A DNA stretch of 64,000 bases, from the NCBI RefSeq assembly GCF_008831545.1, contig NZ_CP044523.1, positions 2,046,001 to 2,110,000 of the forward strand, written 5' to 3'. Positions within the stretch are counted from its first letter, which is position 1. Each line of letters begins with the position of its first letter. This document shows, one piece after another, positions 40,413 through 48,344 of this stretch. The translations under genes were made by a program, and so were the position numbers. This DNA is from Halorussus halophilus. GTDB taxonomy: Archaea > Halobacteriota > Halobacteria > Halobacteriales > Haladaptataceae. Below the pieces are notes generated by a model, which saw only the letters and a program-made list of their open reading frames with translations, had not been told where the DNA came from and ran no database searches.

Positions 40413-40772
40413 CTACGTCTCCTCGATAGTGTCCAGCACTCGTTGGGAGAGTTCGACCTCCGAGAGTTCTCCATCTTCGTGGGCGAGGAGCCAGTCGCGC
40501 TCTGCGTGCCACGTGCCGCGCTTTCCCGTCTCCTCTCTGTCGATGTCGAACACGGTAGCTTCCACGTCTCGGGGTTCCCACTCCTCTTTCTGGGCGTCCA
40601 ACAGCAGGTTCAGTACGCGGCCCATCTCGCGGTGCGGGACGCCGTCGCCGCCCGGCGTCGCAGTCTCGTACTCGATGCTGAGCGTCTCGTCGGTCACTTC
40701 GAAGTCGGTGACGTAGACGCCGTGACTCGTGAGACGCATCTCTAATCGCTCGTGCAGGTCAGCTTCGTCCAT
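40413..40772 (-). CDS. Uncharacterised soluble haloarchaeal protein
   Basis: 119 residues, acidic, no membrane segment. An alpha/beta pattern is visible: helix DEADLHERLEMRLTSHG, strands VYVTDFEVTDETLSIEYET, helix MGRVLNLLLDAQKEE, strand VEATVFDID, and a helical end. I do not recognise a known domain. It is next to the small zinc-finger membrane protein at 40798 (25 bp) in the same direction. Confidence 0.7.
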   Translation of the reverse strand: MDEADLHERLEMRLTSHGVYVTDFEVTDETLSIEYETATPGGDGVPHREMGRVLNLLLDAQKEEWEPRDVEATVFDIDREETGKRGTWHAERDWLLAHEDGELSEVELSQRVLDTIEET

Positions 40773-40797
40773 AGGTGTGGTTACAGCAAGAGGGGTC

Positions 40798-41016
40798 TTA
40801 GTAGCCGTTCCAATCCTGCGCCGTGACGCAAGCGCAGGTCACCGTCGGGTCCAGAACGTCGTCCACTTCCATGGATTCACCACATTCCGTACAGACGATG
40901 CTCGCGTCGTCTTCGTCGCGGTAGTATCGGAGCGCGTGCGCGCCGATAACCGCCCCAGCCGCGAGTCCGACCGCTCCTGCCAGTGCCTTGTCAAACAGTG
41001 CCGTGTCGCGTGCCAT
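40798..41016 (-). CDS. Small zinc-finger protein with one transmembrane helix
   Basis: 72 residues from the ATG at 41016. The helix ALAGAVGLAAGAVIGAHALRYY precedes VCTECGESMEVDD and TCACVTAQD, giving four Cys that could bind zinc. The chain from an earlier in-frame ATG at 41109 is rejected because it runs across the divergent promoter region. Function is unknown. Confidence 0.65.
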   Translation of the reverse strand: MARDTALFDKALAGAVGLAAGAVIGAHALRYYRDEDDASIVCTECGESMEVDDVLDPTVTCACVTAQDWNGY

Positions 41017-41125
41017 GCAGGCCGCAGGTTGGTCCAGTAACTTAAACCCACTGACGGAGAGAAACCAACAGAATAGAAATTCGTCTACTGCAACCTTTTT
41101 GGCGGCCACGACGGTAGCGGTTCAC

Positions 41126-41542
41126 ATGGGCAAGCCGTACTCTGACGGGTGGGGCGACGACGAGGACCCACCGCTCGCGCAACTCGCGTCGCTCCTCGTC
41201 CTCGGGCTCGGTCTCACCGCGTTGTTCATGGGCTACAGTTGGTTCTGGGTCGTCTTCGTCGTCGGCTTCGCGGTGGTCGTTCCGATTGCGAAACTGCTCT
41301 CCCAAGAGTTCGGGGTCGGCACAGAGACGCGAAGCGACGACCGCTCACACGCCTACGGAGATAGCGAGACGCGAGCCACCGCGCCGGAATCGAAGACGGA
41401 CGCGCTCGACTCGCTCCGGGACCGCTACGCGCGCGGCGAGTTGAGCGACGAGCAGTTCGAACAGAAAGTCGAGAAACTGCTGGAGACCGAGACGCCAGAG
41501 AGTGCGCGCGAGTACACCGAACGCGAGAAAGAGCGCGCCTGA
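41126..41542 (+). CDS. SHOCT-domain membrane protein
   Basis: 138 residues from the ATG at 41126. Two helices (LASLLVLGLGLTALFMGYSW and WVVFVVGFAVVVPIAKLL) are followed by an acidic linker and a C-terminal SHOCT domain (LDSLRDRYARGELSDEQFEQKVEKLL). SHOCT is a short oligomerisation domain common in haloarchaeal membrane proteins. A possible TATA element, CCTTTTT, lies at about 41093-41099, 27-33 bases before the ATG. Confidence 0.83.
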   Translation: MGKPYSDGWGDDEDPPLAQLASLLVLGLGLTALFMGYSWFWVVFVVGFAVVVPIAKLLSQEFGVGTETRSDDRSHAYGDSETRATAPESKTDALDSLRDRYARGELSDEQFEQKVEKLLETETPESAREYTEREKERA

Positions 41543-41631
41543 GAGTCTCCTGGTTCTTCTGTGTCACTTGGGCGCACGCTGTCGCCCGAGACACCCAGAT
41601 ATAAGAGGTCGGTGACAGCAGTAAGAGGTGT

Positions 41632-42003
41632 ATGGCAGTCCTCGACCTCATCGTCGGCTTCGTCGTGAGCCTCCTCATCGGTGCGTTCGGCATCTACGTC
41701 GGGGCGAGCGTCATCGCTGACATCCAAGACTACGAGTACGCAATCATCACCGCCCTCGTCGGGTCTCTCGTCTGGTGGCTCGTCTCGGGACTCGTCTCGT
41801 TCGTGCTTCCGTTCGGCGGCGTCATCGGCTCGCTGCTCGCGCTCGTCGCGTGGGTGTACATCGTCAACGCTCGCTACCCCGGCGGTTGGGCCAACGCAGT
41901 CGGCATCGGCCTAGTAGCCTACCTCACGACGTGGGTCGTGTTGTACGCACTGAGTATCTTCGGCGTCATTCACACGTCGGCGCTTGGCGTCCCCGGTCTG
42001 TAA
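41632..42003 (+). CDS. Four-helix haloarchaeal membrane protein
   Basis: 123 residues. Helices: LDLIVGFVVSLLIGAFGIYVG, YEYAIITALVGSLVWWLVS, GGVIGSLLALVAWVYIVNAR and AVGIGLVAYLTTWVVLYALS. It is hydrophobic with few charged residues. The function is unknown. It follows the SHOCT gene by 89 bp in the same direction. Confidence 0.72.
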   Translation: MAVLDLIVGFVVSLLIGAFGIYVGASVIADIQDYEYAIITALVGSLVWWLVSGLVSFVLPFGGVIGSLLALVAWVYIVNARYPGGWANAVGIGLVAYLTTWVVLYALSIFGVIHTSALGVPGL

Positions 42004-42027
42004 TCGGCGCTACAGCTTTTTGCGGTT

Positions 42028-43179
42028 TTACGACTCGTGTTCGTGTCCTAACTCGCCACTGACGAGTTCGACCGCATTTCTGACGGCACCGACCGAGGAG
42101 AGATAGCCCGCGCCGACGGTCGTCTTTAGGGCGTTCGCGGCCGTGCCCGTGAGGACAGTCGGACCGACCTGCGCGACTGCGCCGTCGCCGATGGACACCA
42201 GCCAACCGGGCGAGTCGAACGCGAAGCGTTCGAGGCGCGGTTCGAACACGTCGGAGTCGTCCTGTTCGACGAGTCGGGCGATGTTCTGGGCAACGACTCG
42301 GGCCTCTCGAACGGCGGCCTGCGCGCTCGCTGGCACCGGTTCGCCGTCGGCGTCCACGACTCTCGCGGCGTCGCCGACGACGAAGGTTCCGTCGCCGAGG
42401 CGCATGGTGTTCTGGACCGCCGGGCGCTCGCCGTGGAGTGCGTCGGGGCCGCGGATGCCACCGGTCCAGACGAACTGGTCGTAGTCGATTGTTTCCCCTG
42501 TTTCTAACTCGATGGTGTCATGAGTCGCGCGCGCGACTGCAGTGCCGGTTCGAATCTCGACGCCCCGGTCTTCGAGTTCCTCGTGAACGGCTTCTTGGAA
42601 GTTCTCGGGGAACGCGGGAGCCACGCTGTCGAGTTGTTCGAGGAGCGTGACGGTGACTGCATCCGTTGCGTCTTCTTCGCGGGCGAGTGCCACGAGTTCG
42701 CCAGCGACCTGTACCCCTGAGAGTCCCGCACCGCCGACGACGACGTGGCCCTCCGGATTTGCTTCCAGTGCGTCAAAGAAGCCGTCGCGGATTCGCGCTG
42801 CGTCTTCGAGCGATTTGAGGGGCGTCCCGTACTCTTCGACGCCCGGCAGGTCGTAGAAGGCAGTCTCGGCACCGAGACAGACGGCAGCGTAGTCGTACTC
42901 GATTTCGTCTCCGGTGGCGAGCGTGACGACGTTCTCTTCGTGGTCTACGTCGGTGACTTCGGCTTGTCGAATATCCGCGCGGTCGAGTACGTCCACCAAA
43001 TCGACCACGATGTCGTCGGCGATGGCGGGCCGCCGAATCGCGCGATGAATCTCGTGCTGGACGAGGTGGCGGCCGGTCTTCTCCACGACGACGATGTCTA
43101 CGTCGTCCGAGAGCGTGCGCTCCAACTTGCGAGCGAGGGTCAATCCGGCGTAGCCCGCGCCGAGAACTACGATTCGCAT
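42028..43179 (-). CDS. Type II NADH dehydrogenase (NAD(P)/FAD-dependent, non-proton-pumping)
   Basis: 383 residues. The FAD site is IVVLGAGYAGLTLARKLER (residues 2-20), the NADH site VVVGGAGLSGVQVAGELVAL (about 150-170), and a second FAD contact FVVGDAARVVDADGEPVPA. The QAAVREARVVAQNIARL helix is typical of NDH-2. The enzyme oxidises NADH and reduces menaquinone at the inner face of the membrane without pumping protons. Together with the cytochrome bc-like and oxidase genes in this window it can feed the respiratory chain. No ATPase or cofactor-binding domain is added. Confidence 0.87.
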   Translation of the reverse strand: MRIVVLGAGYAGLTLARKLERTLSDDVDIVVVEKTGRHLVQHEIHRAIRRPAIADDIVVDLVDVLDRADIRQAEVTDVDHEENVVTLATGDEIEYDYAAVCLGAETAFYDLPGVEEYGTPLKSLEDAARIRDGFFDALEANPEGHVVVGGAGLSGVQVAGELVALAREEDATDAVTVTLLEQLDSVAPAFPENFQEAVHEELEDRGVEIRTGTAVARATHDTIELETGETIDYDQFVWTGGIRGPDALHGERPAVQNTMRLGDGTFVVGDAARVVDADGEPVPASAQAAVREARVVAQNIARLVEQDDSDVFEPRLERFAFDSPGWLVSIGDGAVAQVGPTVLTGTAANALKTTVGAGYLSSVGAVRNAVELVSGELGHEHES

Positions 43180-43239
43180 ACTGTTCCCTCGTAGGGCACG
43201 GAATGGCTTAGAAGTGGGGTTAGAAGAAGTTCCGTAGAA

Positions 43240-44220
43240 TCAGAACAGTGCTTCGTCTTCGGGCAGAACTTCGGCGGGGCCACCGACTTCCCAACTCATC
43301 GTCTCGACGCCGCAGTCGGCGATGGCGGCTTCGACTTCCTCGACGTACTCCTCGGTGGTGTTGACGTACACGCTCGCGCCGGTGTCGGTGGAGTAGTAGA
43401 CCGGAATTCCGTCCTCGCGCATCTCGCGCACAGTGTCGAAGATTTCGAGCGTCTCGGGCTTCCAGTAGACCCACGCGGCGGGGCCGGTCATGGTCGTCGC
43501 GGCGAGCGAGAGGGAGTCTTTCTCTGCGGTCTCGAAGACCCGGTCGAAGTCGCCTTCGCGCAGGGCGTCGCGCATCTCCGCGAGTTGGTCGTGGATGTGC
43601 GCGAGTCGCGCTTCGAACATGTGGCTGTCGGCGGCCTCACGGTGAGCCTCTTCGGTCTCCTTGTAGGCGGGGACGAGTCCCGCGACGATTCGCACGTCGT
43701 CTTCGAGCGGCGATTCGAGGCGCTCGGAGCGACAGTCTTCGTTGTTCAGACCAGCGTGGAGGTCCGAGAACCCACCCGTGACCGCGCGGGCCGCCGAGGA
43801 GGACCCCAGACGCGCGATGGTCGAGATTTCGGGGTGGGAGAGGTCGAGGTCGGCCGCGCGAACGAGTGCCATCGCCGCCGCGGCGAATCCGGACGAAGAG
43901 GAGCCGAGACCGACGTTCGACGGGAAGGAGTTCTCGCTCTCCAGTCGGACGGGGTACTGGGCGTGGTCGGCGTCGGCGAGTTCGCGCACGCGAGCGACGA
44001 CTTTGGCGACGCGGTCGGCCGCGTGGCCAGACAGTTCCTCGCCGTCCACGACGAAGGTGTCCGAGTCGAGGTCGCCGTCGAACTCGACGGTGGTCTTGGT
44101 GTGACTCGGCGCTGTGCAGAGACTGATGGAGTCGTGATAGGGGAGTCGCTGGTCCTCGTCGCGCATCCCGTGGTACTTGACCAAGCCCTGAATCGGGTGG
44201 GCCTTCGCGGTCGCTTTCAT
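43240..44220 (-). CDS. mvaD: Phosphomevalonate decarboxylase / diphosphomevalonate decarboxylase family (GHMP fold)
   Basis: 326 residues. The GHMP phosphate loop is NVGLGSSSSGFAAAAMALVR (about residues 100-120). The start KATAKAHPIQGLVKYHGMRD and the SSAARAVTGGFSDLHAGL segment are the decarboxylase signature. In Haloferax the homologous enzyme was shown to act on mevalonate 5-phosphate rather than 5-diphosphate, giving isopentenyl phosphate, which isopentenyl phosphate kinase then completes. I infer the same here. It is central to archaeal isoprenoid lipid synthesis. Confidence 0.9.
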   Translation of the reverse strand: MKATAKAHPIQGLVKYHGMRDEDQRLPYHDSISLCTAPSHTKTTVEFDGDLDSDTFVVDGEELSGHAADRVAKVVARVRELADADHAQYPVRLESENSFPSNVGLGSSSSGFAAAAMALVRAADLDLSHPEISTIARLGSSSAARAVTGGFSDLHAGLNNEDCRSERLESPLEDDVRIVAGLVPAYKETEEAHREAADSHMFEARLAHIHDQLAEMRDALREGDFDRVFETAEKDSLSLAATTMTGPAAWVYWKPETLEIFDTVREMREDGIPVYYSTDTGASVYVNTTEEYVEEVEAAIADCGVETMSWEVGGPAEVLPEDEALF

Positions 44221-44244
44221 ATCAGGAGTGGTGTCGGTCGGGTG

Positions 44245-44252
44245 GTTAAAAC
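44245..44252 (-). promoter_or_regulatory. TATA box of mvaD
   Basis: GTTTTAAC on the minus strand, 25-32 bases before the ATG at 44220. Confidence 0.55.
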
Positions 44253-44404
44253 TCTCCGGTCCACCTTTTTTCTCGTCGGGTGGCGACGGCGCGCTCCGCG
44301 CGCCTCGCCACCACTCCTCGAAAAATGTGGCTCAAAAAAGGGACGCTCGAAATCCGCGCTCGGAGCGCACGGATTTCTCACGTCTTCTGGAGACTTGCTC
44401 GACC

Positions 44405-44476
44405 GACTGCACCGCACAGCACCGCATGAGCCACAGACCTCCCCATCCGATTCGCTCACATTCGTTCGCTCATCCA
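44405..44476 (-). repeat. Dispersed intergenic repeat, copy B (inverted)
   Basis: Read on the minus strand: GGATGAGCGAACGAATGTGAGCGAATCGG, then ATGGGGAGGTCTGTGGCTCATGCGGTGCTGTGCGG. It shares the start (GGATGA), the GAATCGG.TGGGGAGG core and the GTGGCT..GCGGTGC end with the copies at 27960-28041 and 44652-44757. Confidence 0.7.
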
Positions 44477-44651
44477 CTGAAGGACAAACCGCGTCCTTCA
44501 AGCCTTGACTCGCATCCGCTCGTCAAGACCTCGCGCGGCTGGTCGCGGTACGAGACCGCGACCGCACGCGCCGGTTGGTAAACATACGCGATGCTAACTT
44601 TAAGTGACGGCGCGCGCTGGCGCGCCCCTCGTGGTCGCGCCAACCCTCGCG

Positions 44652-44757
44652 CGAGGGATGAGCAACGAGCTTGGAAAACGCGGCGTGCCGCGTTTTCCAG
44701 AAACGAGTCGCGCAATCGGTTGGGGAGGGACGTGGCTCTCGCGGTGCTGTGCGGTCT
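44652..44757 (+). repeat. Dispersed intergenic repeat, copy C
   Basis: It begins CGAGGGATGAGCAACGAG, holds an 11-bp-stem hairpin (GGAAAACGCGG-CGTG-CCGCGTTTTCC, 44672-44697), then CGCAATCGGTTGGGGAGG and GTGGCTCTCGCGGTGCTGTGCGGTCTC. It faces copy B, so the pair forms a large inverted repeat about 350 bp across. Confidence 0.7.
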
Positions 44758-44888
44758 CCTTGGTTTCGGGAGTAGCTAGCTCTCTAATGGTAGTCACTGA
44801 TGTGGCAATTACTGAATCTCCAACTCCAACTCATCGAACACGATTCAAATCACCATTCTCAAAGCAACCCCCTCACAATCACACCATC

Positions 44889-45575
44889 ATGGGAACAAAG
44901 CTCGAATCACGCGAAGCCCAAGTCGAGGAGGTACTCGATAGGCTCTACGAGGAGTATCCCGACTCCACGATTTCACTCAACTTCTCCAACCGACTCGAAC
45001 TGCTCATCGCGGTCATGCTCTCCGCGCAGTGTACCGACGAGCGCGTCAACAAGGAGACCGAACACCTCTTCGAGAAGTACCAGTCCGTCGAAGACTACGC
45101 GAACGCCGATGTGGACGAACTCTCCGAAGACATCGGCTCCATCACCTACCACAACAGCAAGGCCGACTACATCGTCAGCAGTGCGAACCTCATCATCGAC
45201 GAGTACGGCGGCGAAGTCCCCGACACGATGGAAGAACTAACAGAGCTGAAAGGTGTCGGCCGGAAGACCGCGAACGTCGTGCTCCAACATGGCCACGACG
45301 TGGTCGAGGGAATCGTCGTGGACACGCACGTCCAGCGACTCTCGCGGCGACTCGGCATCACCGAGGAAGAACCGCCGAAGAAGATAGAACAGGACCTGAT
45401 GCCACTCGTGCCCGAAGAAGATTGGCAACAGCTTACGCATCTGTTCATCAGCCACGGCCGGGCGACCTGCACCGCGATAAACCCCGACTGTTCGGACTGC
45501 GTGCTGGAAGACATCTGTCCGTCCTCGAAACTCGACCACGACGTAGACCTCGCCAGCGGCGAGCCATGGGACTGA
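44889..45575 (+). CDS. nth: Endonuclease III (DNA glycosylase/AP lyase)
   Basis: 228 residues from the ATG at 44889. The helix-hairpin-helix motif ELKGVGRKTANVVLQ contains the catalytic Lys; VVDTHVQRLSRRLG the catalytic Asp. The C-terminal CTAINPDCSDCVLEDIC provides the four cysteines of the [4Fe-4S] cluster. The enzyme removes oxidised pyrimidines and cleaves the strand in base-excision repair. An in-frame extension upstream to 44604 runs into the repeat spacer and is rejected. It is convergent with the membrane protein at 45582. Confidence 0.95.
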   Translation: MGTKLESREAQVEEVLDRLYEEYPDSTISLNFSNRLELLIAVMLSAQCTDERVNKETEHLFEKYQSVEDYANADVDELSEDIGSITYHNSKADYIVSSANLIIDEYGGEVPDTMEELTELKGVGRKTANVVLQHGHDVVEGIVVDTHVQRLSRRLGITEEEPPKKIEQDLMPLVPEEDWQQLTHLFISHGRATCTAINPDCSDCVLEDICPSSKLDHDVDLASGEPWD

Positions 45576-45581
45576 GCGTAC

Positions 45582-46091
45582 TCAGTTCACTTCGGGAGAC
45601 TGCAGTACGCCGATTCCACGAGCGAGGACGTACAGGAGGACCGTCAGGATTCCCGCACGCGTGGACGCGAGTACCAACGTCTCGACTGCGGCATTCAACG
45701 TGCTGTGGCCTGCGAGCGTCGTGGCGAGTCCGGCGAGCGCGAACCAGAAGACGACTGGCGTAGCGACGACGACTGCTTCGCGGCCGAAACTACTCGAATC
45801 GACCATTTTGGAGCGGTCACCCCCAGACGCGCTCCCGAGAGCGACGCTCCGGACGACGACGTACAGCACTGCCACGCTCGTGCCCGCGAAGACGAACCCC
45901 GTGCGAACGAGGTCGCCCGCATTCACGAGGAACGGAAGTTCGCTCATGGCGTTGGCTACCGCGCCGGTCGCGTAGAGGACGAGCAGAATAGCACCGATGC
46001 GGAGACTATCTTTCAGCAGTGATCGGAGTCGGAGCGGTCGCACTGTCGAACGCTTGAGGAAGTGACTGTAATAGGTCTTCCCAATCCTCAC
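45582..46091 (-). CDS. Haloarchaeal membrane protein (respiratory cluster neighbour)
   Basis: 169 residues from a GTG at 46091 whose last bases overlap the upstream gene's TGA (GTGA). Four helices: LRIGAILLVLYATGAVANAM, VRTGFVFAGTSVAVLYVVV, AVVVATPVVFWFALAGLATTL and ETLVLASTRAGILTVLLYVL. The N-terminus (RIGKTYYSHFLKRSTVRPLRL) is basic and cytoplasmic. I recall such proteins beside the haloarchaeal bc-type cluster but cannot name a function. Coupled to the gene at 46088. Confidence 0.72.
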   Translation of the reverse strand: MRIGKTYYSHFLKRSTVRPLRLRSLLKDSLRIGAILLVLYATGAVANAMSELPFLVNAGDLVRTGFVFAGTSVAVLYVVVRSVALGSASGGDRSKMVDSSSFGREAVVVATPVVFWFALAGLATTLAGHSTLNAAVETLVLASTRAGILTVLLYVLARGIGVLQSPEVN

Positions 46092-46576
46092 GCCAGCACG
46101 TACTGCAAGACGAACCGGACCATGCCGACCAGCCACGCCAATAGCCAGAACAGCACGTAGCCGACGACGCCGACTCGAAGTCGCCCTCGCCACGCGCCCA
46201 TGTTTTCGTGGAGTTCGCCGATGTCTACGTCGTGGTCGGCGTCCTCCGCGTAAAGGTCGTGGTCGCGTTTGACCTGGAAGATTCGGACGATGCCCGTCAA
46301 GGCGACGATGAGCATCGCGTAGGCCTGCAAGCCGAGGAAGGCGTGGAGTGCGGCGAACCCCTTGCCGAACTGCTGTAGAAAGCGCGGCCCCATCCACGTC
46401 ACCATCGGCACCGTCGTCAACAGGAGGCCGACCACGATGAACTTCAGGTGGTGGACCAGCACGGACCACGTGACGACCTCTTGGTCGAGGATGTACCACG
46501 CGCCGTAGACGTAGAACGGAAAACTGGCCGTCACCGAGAGGGCGGCCACTGTCGCTACCAGCGCGTCGCTGACCAT
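46088..46576 (-). CDS. Haloarchaeal membrane protein (DUF7321-like)
   Basis: 162 residues, four helices. VTASFPFYVYGAWYILDQ, VLVHHLKFIVVGLLLTTVPM, FAALHAFLGLQAYAMLIVALTG and VVGYVLFWLLAWLVGMVRFV are the membrane segments. Histidines in helix 2 (HH) and helix 3 (LHAFLG) are placed as in small heme b-binding or quinone-associated proteins, though this is speculative. The family number is from memory. It is translationally coupled to the gene at 45582. Confidence 0.72.
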   Translation of the reverse strand: MVSDALVATVAALSVTASFPFYVYGAWYILDQEVVTWSVLVHHLKFIVVGLLLTTVPMVTWMGPRFLQQFGKGFAALHAFLGLQAYAMLIVALTGIVRIFQVKRDHDLYAEDADHDVDIGELHENMGAWRGRLRVGVVGYVLFWLLAWLVGMVRFVLQYVLA

Positions 46577-46658
46577 AGACGGGGCTTAGGAACGCGCCGA
46601 ATTAAGGCGTGCGAAACTCCGTCGGTACGCCCACGTCGTAACTCATCGTGGCACGCAC

Positions 46659-46997
46659 TCAGAGTACGCGACACTCAGTTTCGGCGGTCTGACCGACCCA
46701 CTCTTCGAGAATCGGATGGCCGTGATACCGAACCGTCTTACTCCGGGCGTCGTACTCGACTACGTCGGCCTCCGCCAGTTTGGGTAGTTTGGCGTGATAC
46801 AATGAGAGTTCGAGACGGTCCGAGTCCGAGCGATGGTAGTCGTCGTGGTCACCGATGTGTTCGGCGAGTTCGGCGACAGACGCGACGCTCGTGTCGCTCT
46901 CGGAGAAGTAGTACAGCACGTACCGACACTCTCTGTCGGCGAGGACGCTGAACCACTCGTCGAACTTCCCGGACATTTCTCCCGGGTCTCCCGTCAT
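46659..46997 (-). CDS. Winged-helix transcriptional regulator-like protein (DUF7344 type)
   Basis: 112 residues. The start FDEWFSVLADRECRYVLYYFSE, then VASVAELAEHIGDHDDYHR, LELSLYHAKLPKLAEADVVEYDARSKTVRYHG is the haloarchaeal ArsR-like winged helix, with the recognition helix in LYHAKLPKL and a wing at VVEYDARSKTVRY. Probably a DNA-binding regulator. It is divergent from the cluster of respiratory genes starting at 47277, which it might control; this is inferred only from position. Confidence 0.82.
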   Translation of the reverse strand: MTGDPGEMSGKFDEWFSVLADRECRYVLYYFSESDTSVASVAELAEHIGDHDDYHRSDSDRLELSLYHAKLPKLAEADVVEYDARSKTVRYHGHPILEEWVGQTAETECRVL

Positions 46998-47244
46998 GGT
47001 CGTGACGCTCTCGGTCGTTCCTGGACGAACACTGGATGCTAGTTGTGAACGCTTCGTAGGTGTTCTTGTCGCTCGTTTCTGTAACTAAACGCTAACTTCG
47101 TGGGCGCGTGGATTGATTTCGCCGGGTAGGGGTACGTAGTCCACTGCCACACCTTGTCAAACGTGAGTCCGACCCATAAAACCATGGTATGTGTGTTCAT
47201 AGCATAGTAGTGCGAGCGCTCATCTCTTGTCGATGTGTCGCGGT

Positions 47245-47252
47245 GCTTAAGC
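47245..47252 (+). promoter_or_regulatory. TATA-like box of the 47277 gene
   Basis: GCTTAAGC lies 25-32 bases before the ATG at 47277, the spacing of a leaderless transcript. Confidence 0.5.
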
Positions 47253-47276
47253 GGCTACAGGTCTGAGTTCCGGACG

Positions 47277-48179
47277 ATGACCGACGCCTCGGACGAACAG
47301 GCGGACGAACGACAACCCGCCGACGCGGAGTCCGCAGAGTCGCTCCGCGAGAGCGTCGAAGAGAAGTACGACTTCGAGGACTTCGGCCCGCGGGACATGG
47401 CCGAGATGTCCTACGAGGAGTGGGACGCCGCCTTCGACCCCGACACGTGGATAACGGGCGAGACGCTGTTGGACCGCGTCGAAGCCGACATCAAGTCGCG
47501 GGTGGCCGACCGGGACGTGTTCGCCGTCGTCGAACGCATCGAGCAGGACGGAGAACAGCGACTGGTCGCGTACTCCGACGAGGGCTACGCCGTCGTCTAT
47601 CCGGACGGCGGCGTCGAGGGAAGCGGGACGGTCCTCCGAGACGTAAAACCGAGCGTCGCGCTCGCGTCGATGGAGGACTACGAGGTACCCGAACCGCCGG
47701 AGGGCGACGTGCTACCCGAACCTGCGGAAGTGCCGGAAGGCTCAGGGCAACTCGGCAACCAACTCATGCAGATAATCGCCGGTGCCCACGTCGTCGGCGG
47801 TATCGTGTTGCTCTCCTCGATAGTGATATTCGACCTGAGTTGGGACAACTACGTTCCCGCGCTCATCGCCGGACTCGGCTTCCTCGTGTTCGGCGGCTTC
47901 GTTTTCCTGCTGGTCGCCAACGCCCGACTCTCCGATAGGTTCCGCGCCGAAGAGTACCGCAATCGACTGCGTGCAGTCGGCATGGAAGAGGGCGAACGCC
48001 CGGACATTTTCGACGAGGACGGGACGTTGGTGGACTCCCTGCCCCACGAGCGTCCTCCCGAAGGCGAGGACGATTCCGACAGCGAAAGTGGTGACGCGTC
48101 CGGGGCGACCGGGCGCGAAAGCAGAGAGGCGAGTGGTACCGAAACCCGAGAAGCGAGTGCGGGACGCGGCACCGAATGA
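47277..48179 (+). CDS. Membrane-associated protein of the bc-type cluster (DUF7319-like)
   Basis: 300 residues from the ATG at 47277. The N-terminal 60 residues are acidic (EKYDFEDFGPRDMAEMSYEEW). Residues about 85-130 form strands (VFAVVERIEQDGEQRLVAYS). Two helices follow (MQIIAGAHVVGGIVLLSSIVIF and YVPALIAGLGFLVFGGFVFLLV), then an acidic Ser/Thr-rich tail. It is the first gene of the group leading into the halocyanin and Rieske genes, and homologues occur at this position in other haloarchaea as I recall. Its role is unknown, perhaps assembly or regulation of the complex. Confidence 0.75.
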   Translation: MTDASDEQADERQPADAESAESLRESVEEKYDFEDFGPRDMAEMSYEEWDAAFDPDTWITGETLLDRVEADIKSRVADRDVFAVVERIEQDGEQRLVAYSDEGYAVVYPDGGVEGSGTVLRDVKPSVALASMEDYEVPEPPEGDVLPEPAEVPEGSGQLGNQLMQIIAGAHVVGGIVLLSSIVIFDLSWDNYVPALIAGLGFLVFGGFVFLLVANARLSDRFRAEEYRNRLRAVGMEEGERPDIFDEDGTLVDSLPHERPPEGEDDSDSESGDASGATGRESREASGTETREASAGRGTE

Positions 48180-48311
48180 CACGTTAGCCACGAAACGCGG
48201 CCGCCGATTAGACACCGCCAAATTCGCCGGTTAGAGGGGGTGGACGCTCGCTCGCATCGACCGGTCTCGGGGGTGTAGCGTTCCGAAACCGCCGTCCCGC
48301 GGCATCGGTGG

Positions 48312-48318
48312 CTTTAAG
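48312..48318 (+). promoter_or_regulatory. TATA box of the halocyanin/bc operon
   Basis: CTTTAAG is 27-33 bases before the ATG at 48345, marking a leaderless start for the operon halocyanin-Rieske-cytochrome b. Confidence 0.55.
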
Positions 48319-48344
48319 CGATTCCTGCCCTGAGTCCCAAGTGT

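Larger units (their letters stand above)
44221..44888. repeat. Repeat-rich spacer between mvaD and nth
   Basis: 668 bp. It contains two copies of the dispersed repeat in opposite orientation (44405-44476 minus, 44652-44757 plus) and several hairpins: 44279-44295 (GGCGCGC/GCGCGCC), 44479-44499 (GAAGGAC/GTCCTTC) and 44672-44697 (11-bp stem). The right end (44800-44888) is AT-richer and probably holds the nth promoter. No convincing protein gene is seen. Confidence 0.7.

Noticed and set aside
44604-44888. N-terminal extension of endonuclease III by 95 codons
   Set aside because: It runs through hairpins and dispersed repeat C; the family N-terminus fits the ATG at 44889.
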